Source of the DNA: an uncultured Clostridia bacterium
Lineage (GTDB): Bacteria; Bacillota; Clostridia; TANB77; CAG-508
Length of the DNA: 64,000 nucleotides
Assembly (NCBI GenBank): GCA_934167095.1
Contig: CAKPKE010000004.1
Location: forward strand, 1-64,000
Reading direction: 5' to 3'
This document shows, piece by piece, positions 43,456 to 53,105 of the stretch; positions within the stretch are counted from its first letter, which is position 1; each line of letters begins with the position of its first letter. Under the pieces are notes generated by a model. It was not told the origin of the DNA. It searched no databases and was given only the letters and a program-made list of their open reading frames with translations. A program made the position numbers and the translations under genes.

Positions 43456-45409
43456 AAAAATACAACAAGATGATTTTGGAATGCCAAGAAATGACTATTC
43501 TTCAAGCGAAGAAGTGCCAATATTACATAAAAAGACAATAAAAGAATTAATAGCACCATCTGGAATAGATGCAAGTCATATAGACCATTTAGAAATAGCA
43601 TCTAGTGTAAAAAGATATGCAAGGTCATTCTTCGTATCTGCATTGCCAAGAATGTGTACTTTCCCAGAAATATTCAGAGATATGTATATGTTTGGAGATA
43701 TAAATACATCAGTGTATATTAATCCAATAGCAGAATCAAGATCTCAAAATGAATTAAATAGAACAATAAACGAAATTGAAACAGAAAGAATTGTTGCAGC
43801 AGATAGAGGAAACATAAACAGAGAGTCAAACCTTTCTCAAAAAAGATATGAAGCAGAAGAGTTAAGAGATCAAATTGCAGCAGGATATAATAAATTATAT
43901 GAAGCTTCAATAATCTCAACACTATTTGCATATAGCTTAGAGGACCTAGATAAATTCACAAAAATGTTATCTTCTGAAATGTCTAAGTCATTAGTTGGAA
44001 TAAAAAGTGCTTGGGCAATGCAAGAAGAGGCATTTAAGTCAAATTTACCTTTGGCAGATAATAAAATAAAAAAGACTCATACTTTTGACCGTAGATCAAT
44101 GGCAACAGTATTTCCATTTACTACTTCAGAAGTGGGACATTCAACAGGTATACCTATAGGCTTTAACAAACAAACTGGTGTGCCAATATTATTTGATAAC
44201 TTCCATAGCTCACTTACAAATTATAACATGGTTATATTTGCTAAGTCTGGTGCTGGAAAATCTGTTACAATGAAAACTTTGATTTCAAGATCAGCAGTTC
44301 TTATGGGAATACAAAGTTTAGCATTAGATGCTGAAGGTGAGTATAGTATAGTTGCTGAAAGTTTAGGCGGAATAAATGTTGTTATAAGTCCAAATTCAAA
44401 TACAATAATAAATGTTTTTGATATAGAAACAGAAACAGTAAGGGATGAAATAACAGGAAGAGATAAAACTGTTCTAAATGTAGAAAACAAAGTTGAAGAT
44501 GTAACTCAAGCAATATTAACAATGGCAAGAGGAAGCACAAGAAGTACAGAAGTAAACGAAGTAACAAAGCAAATAATTGCAGAAAACGTTGCTCAAGAAT
44601 ATGCTGCAGCAGGAATAACAAGTGATCCATCAAGTTTATACGAATCAGGACAAAGTTATAATGGCGAAATGCTTGGAAGAGCTAAGAAAAAAATGCCAAC
44701 AATAGGTTCTTGGTATAAAAGACTTCAAAGAAATGCTGAGAATAACGCAAACCCAGATTATAGATCACATTATAGCTACTTATTAAAAGTTATGAAGCAA
44801 TACATAAGAGAATATGATGGACAAATGGCATACTTTGATGGACAATCAACATTTGATTTATTAGATGGAACATTGTTTATAAATCTAGATATATCACAAC
44901 TAGAAGAAAGATTTGCAAGACCACTTGCACAACAAATACTACTTTCTTGGATATGGGAAAAATATGTTAAGAAAAACAGTGAAGATAGAAGAAAAGCTTC
45001 AAAGAAAAGAGTGCTAGTTGATGAGGCATGGATGTTATTACCATACCCAGAAGCTGTAGATTTCTTAAATACTATGGCAAGAAGAGCTAGAAAAAGAAAT
45101 GTATCACTTGCAATTATTTCTCAAAGATTCCAAGATTTCTATGAGAAACCAGAAGTGCAAGCCGTTCTAACATCTTCAGATACAAAATTACTTCTAGCAC
45201 AGGATAAATCAGAAATACAATACTTAAAAGAAGTCTTCAAATTAAGCGAAGGAGAAGCAGGCTTCTTAGTAACATGTAATAGAGGTGAAGGCCTACTAAA
45301 AGTTGGTTCAGACACAGCTATATTACAAATAACTCCTACAACGAAAGAATTCGAGTTTGTTGAAACAAACCTAAATAAACTAGTAGAAAAAACAAGAGGA
45401 AATTCGTAA
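43442..45409 (+). CDS. VirB4-like ATPase (C-terminal half)
   Basis: The 655-residue cytoplasmic ATPase has Walker A AKSGAGKSVTMK (Lys273), Walker B RVLVDEAWMLL (Asp527, Glu528), and conserved SQRFQDFYEKPEVQAVL. An N-terminal stretch of about 210 residues includes the FPFTTSEVGHSTGIPIGFN loop typical of VirB4/ConE-type proteins. VirB4 drives assembly and substrate transfer in type IV systems. No coupling-protein (VirD4) features such as an N-terminal membrane anchor are present. It runs straight on from the anchored N-terminal partner. Confidence 0.93.
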   Translation: MAKNKKIQQDDFGMPRNDYSSSEEVPILHKKTIKELIAPSGIDASHIDHLEIASSVKRYARSFFVSALPRMCTFPEIFRDMYMFGDINTSVYINPIAESRSQNELNRTINEIETERIVAADRGNINRESNLSQKRYEAEELRDQIAAGYNKLYEASIISTLFAYSLEDLDKFTKMLSSEMSKSLVGIKSAWAMQEEAFKSNLPLADNKIKKTHTFDRRSMATVFPFTTSEVGHSTGIPIGFNKQTGVPILFDNFHSSLTNYNMVIFAKSGAGKSVTMKTLISRSAVLMGIQSLALDAEGEYSIVAESLGGINVVISPNSNTIINVFDIETETVRDEITGRDKTVLNVENKVEDVTQAILTMARGSTRSTEVNEVTKQIIAENVAQEYAAAGITSDPSSLYESGQSYNGEMLGRAKKKMPTIGSWYKRLQRNAENNANPDYRSHYSYLLKVMKQYIREYDGQMAYFDGQSTFDLLDGTLFINLDISQLEERFARPLAQQILLSWIWEKYVKKNSEDRRKASKKRVLVDEAWMLLPYPEAVDFLNTMARRARKRNVSLAIISQRFQDFYEKPEVQAVLTSSDTKLLLAQDKSEIQYLKEVFKLSEGEAGFLVTCNRGEGLLKVGSDTAILQITPTTKEFEFVETNLNKLVEKTRGNS

Positions 45410-45423
45410 TAAAGGAGGATAAT

Positions 45424-48393
45424 ATGAATATAAAAAATAGACTACAAAAGATAACGATAATATTAGCAACATTTTTAATATTATTCAACTTTATGGGTGG
45501 AAATGTAGCATTTGCTGAATATGGAGCAGCGGCTTCTGATCCTGGCAAGGATAGTTCAATGCAAACATCAGGAGATAGCAAGGGCTCAATAGCAAGTGCG
45601 ACAAAAGGTACAGGAATATCAGAGGCTGATATCATTGCCAAAATAAAAGAAAAAGCAAATGTAGATGATGAAATGGCAAGAAAAATCTATAATGCAGCAA
45701 CAGAGGATACAACTAAAATCACAGTAACATGGTCTACTAAAGGATATGCAAATAATGGTACAAAAACTTTAAAAAGTGTAGAAATATATTTTACTGGTGA
45801 AGAGCTAGAACAAATAAGAAATGGAACATATCAACCTAATTTAGCCACAAACCAAGAAAATGTACAAGATAATGTTCAAAGGGATTATTGGGATCCTGAA
45901 GCAAAAAATGATGGGAATTTTCTTGAAAGCTTATTAATTACTCCAACTGTTGGATTAATTACTACATGTGTAGATGGCGTATATAAAGTATTTCAAAACT
46001 TTATATTAGGAACAAACACAAGCATAGGAAGCACAATAACTTCAGCACTTCCTTGGGCAGGAAATCATATAGTAATAACAAAAGAAGACGGAAAGTCACA
46101 AGGATTAATATCTGATGGAGCTTCATTAACAGAGGAGGAAAAAAATTCTGCAATTCCAATTCAATACAGTCAAATTTATCATGTACCTACTATGATTTTA
46201 ACTCCAGCAGCTATATTTGAAGGAAAAGTTGCTGCTTTAAATGGAAACTTTTTTGATACAGATGATGTTAATAATGAAATTGGTGGCGAAAATATGTCAA
46301 CAGTTACTCAATTAAAATCAACTGTTAGTGGATGGTATATAACATTAAGAAACATTGCTGTAGTTGGATTATTATCAGTACTAATTTATATAGGCATTAG
46401 GATAATTATAAGTACAAGTAATAGCGATAAAGCAAAATATAAACAGTTCTTCATGGACTGGGTAATTGCATTATGTTTAATATTCTTTATGCATTATATA
46501 ATGTCATTCATAATGACGGTGACGGATTCAGTTACTGCTATGATGGCATCAGATCAGGGAGAGGATGGAAGCTATCAAGCAAAAGAAGTTGTGGTGCAAT
46601 TTGAAAATGACGGTGATGGTAATGCAAGATATATGTATACATCTTTTGCTGGGGTTGCAAGAATGAGATTACAATATGCTTCACCGGCAACAAAACTAGG
46701 TTACATGGTAATGTATATAGCTTTTGTTGGATATACTGTATATTTCTCAGTAATTTACTTAAAGAGAATTTTATATTTATCATTCTTTACAATGATAGCA
46801 CCAATGGTAGCATTAACTTATCCGCTTGATAAAATTAAAGATGGTAAAGCACAAGCTTTTAACTTCTGGTTTAAGGAATATATTTTTTATGCGATGCTAC
46901 AACCATTACATTTATTCTTATATACAGTGCTTGTTAAATCAGCAATGACACTGGCTTCTACTAACATGATATATGCAATAGTAGCAATGGCATTTATAAT
47001 ACCAGCAGAAAAAATTGTAAAGAGTATGTTTGGAATAAGAGGACAAACAGAAGGAAATCTAGGTGGCTTAATGGGATTATCTGCAGCAACGCACATGTTC
47101 CAATTATTAAGAAAACCACCAAAGATGCCACAAGGTGCTGGTAAAGGTAATGGTGGAGAAAGTGAAGGAATTACTGATAATCCTAATAGTGGAAAATTTG
47201 ATAGTTTATTTACAACGCCATCAACTGCATCAAATGATAATAGTGGATTCACAGCTGGTTCAATACCAGAAGTAGATGATTCAACAAGATATAATGAGCA
47301 ACAACAGTTAGGAATAGCTGAGCAGAAAAGAGCTCAAATTGCTGCTGAACAAAAGAAAAAGGAAGAAGAAGAGGAAGAAAGAAACAGAAGGGCTTTATCA
47401 AATGGACAATTACAAAATCCTGGAATATTAGGAGAAAATACTTCTGGAATTTCTACTAAAGAACAAGAAAAACAACCTAGAATAAAACAATTACACAACA
47501 ATGCTCGAACTGCTATTAGAAAGAGATTTGTTGCAGCTGGAGGCTATAAGGGACTTGCTATGAAAGCTGGAAAGGGACTTGCAAAAGGTTATATGACAGC
47601 AGCAGGAACCGTTGGGCTTGGAGCAGTTGGACTTGGACTTGGTATGGTTGGAGGAGATTTAAATAATGCTTGGCAAGGACTTGTGGCAGGAGCTGGTGTT
47701 GGTGCATATGTTGGAAATAACGTAGGAAATGGAGTGTTAAATACAATTTCTGCAACAGCCAGTGGAAAAAATGCTTTAGGTTCTTTTGCATCAGAAGTAT
47801 GGAATGGTGAAGAAGAAAGCATAAGATTAAGAGAAGAAAATGCCTATATGAATGACCAAGCTAATATTGCAAGAATTCAAGCAGAACATGGAGATTGGGA
47901 TTATGAACAAATTCAAAACCATGCTAAGAGAGAATATAATATGCAAAGAGATTCAGGAGTACATGATACAAAACTTGCAAATAAGGCAATTAAACTAGAA
48001 GATGAATTCATTAGTCAAGGAAGTACTCCAGCAGATGCTCATGAGCATGCATATAAGATATTACAAGGAACAAAAGTTTATGATAAATCAATGTTCTATA
48101 ATAAGAAGAAGCTAAATGAAGCAAGAGAAACTATGGTTGAAAATAGAATGGCTTCAAAGAATGTATCAAGAGAAGAAGCTGTAGCACATACTAATAAAAT
48201 CTTTAAGGAAATTGGACAAGTTTATGGTGTTGGAAAAGTTACAGATATGCCTGTTAGGACAACTGCAACGGCTACAAAGAAAACAGATGATACATCAAAA
48301 GGAAAAACTAGAACACAGCAAGAACTAGGTGATGTAAGAGGAGCTAAAACTACAACAAAAATAAGAAGAACTAGTAATAAAAATGGTAAGTAA
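45424..48393 (+). CDS. VirB6/TrbL-like polytopic channel protein with long tail
   Basis: The 989-residue protein has an N-terminal signal (to about residue 33) and an exported region of about 260 residues. A membrane block (about 300-540) has six or so helices, including RNIAVVGLLSVLIYIGIRII and SFFTMIAPMVALTYPLDKIK. A cytoplasmic part of about 440 residues follows, with Glu/Lys coiled coil (about 630-660) and a Gly/Ala-rich stretch (about 720-790). VirB6/TrbL proteins form the inner-membrane channel. The long tail is larger than in most relatives and could bind partners or substrates. AAGGAGG lies before ATG 45424. Confidence 0.85.
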   Translation: MNIKNRLQKITIILATFLILFNFMGGNVAFAEYGAAASDPGKDSSMQTSGDSKGSIASATKGTGISEADIIAKIKEKANVDDEMARKIYNAATEDTTKITVTWSTKGYANNGTKTLKSVEIYFTGEELEQIRNGTYQPNLATNQENVQDNVQRDYWDPEAKNDGNFLESLLITPTVGLITTCVDGVYKVFQNFILGTNTSIGSTITSALPWAGNHIVITKEDGKSQGLISDGASLTEEEKNSAIPIQYSQIYHVPTMILTPAAIFEGKVAALNGNFFDTDDVNNEIGGENMSTVTQLKSTVSGWYITLRNIAVVGLLSVLIYIGIRIIISTSNSDKAKYKQFFMDWVIALCLIFFMHYIMSFIMTVTDSVTAMMASDQGEDGSYQAKEVVVQFENDGDGNARYMYTSFAGVARMRLQYASPATKLGYMVMYIAFVGYTVYFSVIYLKRILYLSFFTMIAPMVALTYPLDKIKDGKAQAFNFWFKEYIFYAMLQPLHLFLYTVLVKSAMTLASTNMIYAIVAMAFIIPAEKIVKSMFGIRGQTEGNLGGLMGLSAATHMFQLLRKPPKMPQGAGKGNGGESEGITDNPNSGKFDSLFTTPSTASNDNSGFTAGSIPEVDDSTRYNEQQQLGIAEQKRAQIAAEQKKKEEEEEERNRRALSNGQLQNPGILGENTSGISTKEQEKQPRIKQLHNNARTAIRKRFVAAGGYKGLAMKAGKGLAKGYMTAAGTVGLGAVGLGLGMVGGDLNNAWQGLVAGAGVGAYVGNNVGNGVLNTISATASGKNALGSFASEVWNGEEESIRLREENAYMNDQANIARIQAEHGDWDYEQIQNHAKREYNMQRDSGVHDTKLANKAIKLEDEFISQGSTPADAHEHAYKILQGTKVYDKSMFYNKKKLNEARETMVENRMASKNVSREEAVAHTNKIFKEIGQVYGVGKVTDMPVRTTATATKKTDDTSKGKTRTQQELGDVRGAKTTTKIRRTSNKNGK

Positions 48394-48410
48394 ATCTTAC
48401 CATTTTTTTA
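48381..48410 (+). terminator. Terminator overlapping the end of the VirB6-like gene
   Basis: AAATGGTAAG (48381-48390) pairs with CTTACCATTT, and the stop codon lies in the loop. Seven T residues follow. Confidence 0.85.
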
Positions 48411-48498
48411 TACCACAAAATATCCATAAAACTATGGAAACTTAGCGCTAGTTATGTTATTATATAATTATGTAATAGTACGTAGGAGGAAATGAATA

Positions 48499-49461
48499 AT
48501 GCATAAACTAATATCATTATGGAACCAAAATAGAAAACTTTTTTTAGCAATAATTGGAATAATAATTGCTATATTTATAGGAATTCAACTATTAAACCAA
48601 ATGGCAAAAAATGATTTAAAAGAAAAAAATAACGGAAATTCTGGTACAGCTACAAGCCAAACTAATACTGTTATTGATAAGTCTGCAAATACAACACAAA
48701 CAGATAGTATAGGAAGCAATACAAATATATCGGCAGAAACAGCTAATGCAAATCAAACAATAATTAAAAATTTTGTAGATTATTGCAATAATGGAAATAT
48801 TACAGAAGCATATAACTTATTAACAGAAAAGTGCAAAGCCGAATTCTATACAACACAAAACGATTTTAAATCAAAATATGTAGACAGAATTTTTACTAGC
48901 AAAAAACAGTTTAATTTGCAAAATTGGTATACATCAGATTTAGGAAGTACTTATAAAATTACATATATTAATGACATTTTAGCATCAGGAAAAGTTGAAA
49001 CAAATATAGAAGATTATATAACAGTTTCAAACAATAAAATTAACATTAATAGATTTATTGATAAATTAGATGTAAACAGAACTTCAAGCAATAAATTTGC
49101 AAAAATCACATTAGTGAGCAGAGAAATATTTGACGAATACGAGATATTCAATTTACAAGTAACAAATTTAACAAACACAACTATAATGATAAACAGACAT
49201 GCTGATAATGGTAAAACTTATGCAACATATAATGACAGTAAAACATATAAAGCAATAATCAGTGAAACATATTCTGGAAATTTAACAATCGAAGGAAATC
49301 AAACTAAAAATGTAAGCATAAAAATAAACAAAATGTATAATGGAAATTATTCACTAAGTAAGCTTACATTCACTGATATTATAAATAATAAAAACGACTT
49401 TGATAAAATAACCAATAAAGATGCCTACACAAATGTATCAAGTATAGAAATAAATTTATAG
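48499..49461 (+). CDS. Membrane-anchored NTF2/VirB8-like protein
   Basis: The 320-residue protein has one N-terminal membrane helix (about 13-33), a Ser/Thr/Asn linker to about 85, then an exported domain. That domain starts with a helix FVDYCNNGNITEAYNLLTEK, which resembles NTF2-fold domains of VirB8/TcpC type. The second half (about 200-320) is beta-rich with many Asn and Thr. The same YNLL helix pattern occurs in the protein at 53106. In type IV systems such proteins line the wall-spanning part of the channel; this role is inferred from fold pattern and position. Confidence 0.6.
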   Translation: MHKLISLWNQNRKLFLAIIGIIIAIFIGIQLLNQMAKNDLKEKNNGNSGTATSQTNTVIDKSANTTQTDSIGSNTNISAETANANQTIIKNFVDYCNNGNITEAYNLLTEKCKAEFYTTQNDFKSKYVDRIFTSKKQFNLQNWYTSDLGSTYKITYINDILASGKVETNIEDYITVSNNKININRFIDKLDVNRTSSNKFAKITLVSREIFDEYEIFNLQVTNLTNTTIMINRHADNGKTYATYNDSKTYKAIISETYSGNLTIEGNQTKNVSIKINKMYNGNYSLSKLTFTDIINNKNDFDKITNKDAYTNVSSIEINL

Positions 49462-49474
49462 GAGTATAAAAGGC

Positions 49475-52400
49475 ATGGGAGATAATGATAAAAATATAAA
49501 GAAAAAAATAATGTCTAAAGCTATAAAAAAAATAGCAAAAAAAATAGTAATTGGAGCATTAATTGCAGTAATACCAGCAGCATTATTTTGGGCTGTAATA
49601 GAAGGGCTATTAGATGAACTAAGTAATTCAATAAATAATTTAGGAAGCACATATACATCAATTACAAGTAGTATTAACTCTGATTTATCAGAAGGAATAA
49701 ACATTACAGATGATAAGATTGAACAATTAATAAGTGTATTACAAAAAAACGGAATATCACTACAATCAGTATTTTTAAGTGGTGACACACTTGGACTAGA
49801 TGAAACTTCGCCAGAATATAAAACTGAATTATATAAATATTTAAGACAATTCTTACTAGCACAAGTTTGTACACAATATCCTGACTTTGGAATAACTGAA
49901 GATGAAACACATTATAATGGAATAATAAAAATTAGAAGAACTGCAAGCACAGCAACAAGCGTAGATGAAGCTGTTGACATGACCTACGTTAAAAAAGATA
50001 AGTTTGAAGCTATGGTAGAGGCAGTTAACACAAATTCATTAGAAAATTCGACATTATCTGGAGAATATGAAACCGATACAAAAAATGTTGATATAGATTA
50101 TACTGATGGAACAAAAATTAAATCTACAATAATAGTTCCAGCAGGACTAAGCGATAGTATTCCACTTGTTGTAATGTGCCATGGATTCACAGGTGCCAAA
50201 GAAGGAGACGAGCATCACTTTACAACATTAGGAACATTGCTTGCATCAAATGGAATAGCAACAATAACTATTGATTTTCCTGGTTGCGGACAAAGTGATG
50301 TAGACAGCTTAAAATATACTTTAAGCACAATGCAAGGATATGTTGATACCGCAATTGAAAAAATGAAGTCAGACTACAATATAGATGAAAGTAAAATTGG
50401 TATAGTAGGCCATTCAATGGGTGGTAGAGTTGCATCATTGTATTTAGACAAAGTCTCAGCTGCTGCTTTATGGGCTCCTGCCAATGGAGATGGTCTAAAA
50501 GGCTTAGAATTCTTAGGAAACTATGATGAGCTAAACAATACAGCTCAAGAAAATGGAAGCGTTTCTAGTGGTTGGGATTATGCATCAACAGCTGTAAATT
50601 TTGATGGTAAATTTACACTAAGCAACACTTTCTTTAATGAAATGTCTGAGTCACATCCAAATGAAAAAATAAGTAGCTTTAGTGGAAAACTATTTGTTGC
50701 TTATGATTCTGAGGATAGAGATGGAACAAATAATGTAATTAGCCCAGAAACAGTACAATCTGTAAAAGATGCTTTACCAAGCGGAGCTGAGTGGAAAGAA
50801 TATGAGGACAACCATAATTTTATAAATACCGGTTCAGCCTTAATTTTAGATACAGCAAACTTTTTATGCAATGCTTTCCTAGGACATGATGCAGGAAGAA
50901 GTACTGATGCTGTTAATTTATTAGATGGATATACTTTAGAACAGTTAAGAAATCTAATACAAACTGTATATACAATCGATAACAATGGAAATTTATATTT
51001 TACAAATAGAAAAATTACAGATACAACAAGCGAAGCTGGAACTACTGCAGAAACGACTACAAGAGAATATGTAGTAACAGTTCAATCTGTAAATTATAAA
51101 GATGCCGTTGAAAAATACTCAATGCCAATGCAGGCAAGTTTAGCTTTATGCGAAGGAACACAAAATCCACAATATGTATATGAATTTATTGATGATTTTG
51201 TAAGAGCTGGACATATTGATATAACTATAATGGATAGTCTATATGTGGATACTTATAATAGTTGGTATGATTACCAATATTCGCAAAGAGTAGAAGTATG
51301 GACTAAGAAAGAAACTACAACGTATGATAAATGGGATACAAAACATGAATATCCACATACGAGTGTGACTTGGCCAAAAACTAAAGATGAAACAACTAAT
51401 ATACAGGTAAATAATAGACATCATAACACAATAATAATAAATACAATAGAATCAACAGCAAAAGTAACTGATGTAGATACATGGATGGCAAAAGTAAATT
51501 TTGAATTTTCAAATCAACAAAATATGGTAGATTATCCTCTAGGAGAAGAAACTGTTGTAGATAATAATGCAAACCTTCCGGATTCTATACCAGCAAGTAG
51601 CACAACCTCAAATGAGGATACAAAAACTACCACAACGTATTCTTATGATACATCAAATAGTAACAACTGGTGTCACTGGACTCAAACACAAAATATTGTA
51701 CATAATGAGTGGGTTCAAGACAGTGTAGAAGTAGATGAGGTTGCAATAGACCAAAAAGCCCAAGCAATTGTTGCTCAATGGGATGAACAATTTTCTGTTC
51801 CAAATAGCACAGCAACAGCAGCACCAGGCCCAATGATTAAAAATAATGAAGGAATGTTCTTGGAAATGCTAAATAATGAATCGACTCAAAAACAACAAGA
51901 AATATTCAAAAATTTACTATATATTTATACAAATGGATTATATGGAAGTAACGAAAAAAATAATGATATTTACAAAGATAATGACCTAAAAACTGTTACA
52001 AATGACGATATTATTGTAAATGTAACAAAATCGGTTGCAAGACTTGTTTTATCAAAAGACCAATTAAAAACTGCAATTAAAGCATGCTATTCAGGACAAG
52101 CTCAAGAAAATTTATTGGGCGCATTAGATGCATTTTATTCAATACAGCAAAACTACAAAGTAAATGGAACATTTGCAATAGCAGTTACGATAGCAGAATC
52201 AAGTGGTGGAACAAACTGGGCCGCAATAGATGAAAAAACACATAATTGGATGAGTGTACAAGGATCATTTAGCGGAAATTCATATACTGATGGTAATGGA
52301 ACTAAGTGGAGAAAGTATACAAGCTTTTCACAAGCAACAAGAGACTTTGGAAAACTTATAAAGAATAATTATTTCTCTGAAGGAAGAAATACAGTAAAAG

Positions 52401-53101
52401 AAGTAATTGAAAAGTATAACCCTGGTGGAGCAGATGCTGAATCAGATTTGATAATTAAAGAAATGCTAAAAATGTATAGTGCAGTAGGTGTTATATTAGA
52501 TGACTCAACTTCTTCAGATAATAATTCATGGTCTGGTGGTAATGGAAGTAGTAATGGTGGCTCTTCAATAAATGGAGAAAACGGTGATTTAGCAGGTAGC
52601 ACAGGAGAGGGATTCTGGAACACTTATACTAAAGGTGGAAAAACATATAAATTATATTATCAAAATTATATGGGAACATATAACAACTGGGGTACAGGAA
52701 CAAATGTAATGTGTGTTGCAACAGCTTATGCAATTGTTAATTCTGCAGCAGGAGGAGGCAATCCTTTGGCATACTGGCAAGATGGCGTTGGTGGCGTAAA
52801 TGGTGGCTTATCAAGATGTAGCAGAGATCAAGATACAATAATGAATTATGTTGATAGTGGAAATCCTGTTGTAGTATATTCATACTTTGGAAATGCATTT
52901 TATGGCTCACCTCATGCTATTGTATTGTTGGATGCAAGGAACACATCAGGAACAAATGAAGTATTTGTAGTAAATCCATATTATACACCAAACGGTTCTG
53001 GCGGACAAAAAGCAGGCGGTTGGATGCCACTAAGTACAGTTTTAGGATATCCTCAAGCTACAACAAATGCATTTGGTTCTTGCGGAGTACTATTAAGATA
53101 G
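49475..53101 (+). CDS. Multidomain surface protein: alpha/beta hydrolase, glucosaminidase and C39-like peptidase
   Basis: The 1208-residue protein has one membrane helix (about 24-45). An alpha/beta hydrolase follows (about 205-470) with Ser near 314 in GHSMGG, Asp in VAYDSEDRD and His in EYEDNHNF. A Thr/Ser-rich middle has several WT/TT strands. A lysozyme-like endo-N-acetylglucosaminidase domain (about 882-1002) has Glu in VTIAESSGG. A Gly/Ser linker (about 1010-1040) leads to a C39-like peptidase (about 1042-1205) with Cys in NVMCVATAYAI and His in SPHAIVLL. Wall hydrolase plus peptidase is the known VirB1/TcpG-type layout; the esterase-like domain is extra. It likely opens the wall for the channel. 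Confidence 0.85.
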   Translation: MGDNDKNIKKKIMSKAIKKIAKKIVIGALIAVIPAALFWAVIEGLLDELSNSINNLGSTYTSITSSINSDLSEGINITDDKIEQLISVLQKNGISLQSVFLSGDTLGLDETSPEYKTELYKYLRQFLLAQVCTQYPDFGITEDETHYNGIIKIRRTASTATSVDEAVDMTYVKKDKFEAMVEAVNTNSLENSTLSGEYETDTKNVDIDYTDGTKIKSTIIVPAGLSDSIPLVVMCHGFTGAKEGDEHHFTTLGTLLASNGIATITIDFPGCGQSDVDSLKYTLSTMQGYVDTAIEKMKSDYNIDESKIGIVGHSMGGRVASLYLDKVSAAALWAPANGDGLKGLEFLGNYDELNNTAQENGSVSSGWDYASTAVNFDGKFTLSNTFFNEMSESHPNEKISSFSGKLFVAYDSEDRDGTNNVISPETVQSVKDALPSGAEWKEYEDNHNFINTGSALILDTANFLCNAFLGHDAGRSTDAVNLLDGYTLEQLRNLIQTVYTIDNNGNLYFTNRKITDTTSEAGTTAETTTREYVVTVQSVNYKDAVEKYSMPMQASLALCEGTQNPQYVYEFIDDFVRAGHIDITIMDSLYVDTYNSWYDYQYSQRVEVWTKKETTTYDKWDTKHEYPHTSVTWPKTKDETTNIQVNNRHHNTIIINTIESTAKVTDVDTWMAKVNFEFSNQQNMVDYPLGEETVVDNNANLPDSIPASSTTSNEDTKTTTTYSYDTSNSNNWCHWTQTQNIVHNEWVQDSVEVDEVAIDQKAQAIVAQWDEQFSVPNSTATAAPGPMIKNNEGMFLEMLNNESTQKQQEIFKNLLYIYTNGLYGSNEKNNDIYKDNDLKTVTNDDIIVNVTKSVARLVLSKDQLKTAIKACYSGQAQENLLGALDAFYSIQQNYKVNGTFAIAVTIAESSGGTNWAAIDEKTHNWMSVQGSFSGNSYTDGNGTKWRKYTSFSQATRDFGKLIKNNYFSEGRNTVKEVIEKYNPGGADAESDLIIKEMLKMYSAVGVILDDSTSSDNNSWSGGNGSSNGGSSINGENGDLAGSTGEGFWNTYTKGGKTYKLYYQNYMGTYNNWGTGTNVMCVATAYAIVNSAAGGGNPLAYWQDGVGGVNGGLSRCSRDQDTIMNYVDSGNPVVVYSYFGNAFYGSPHAIVLLDARNTSGTNEVFVVNPYYTPNGSGGQKAGGWMPLSTVLGYPQATTNAFGSCGVLLR

Positions 53102-53105
53102 GAGA

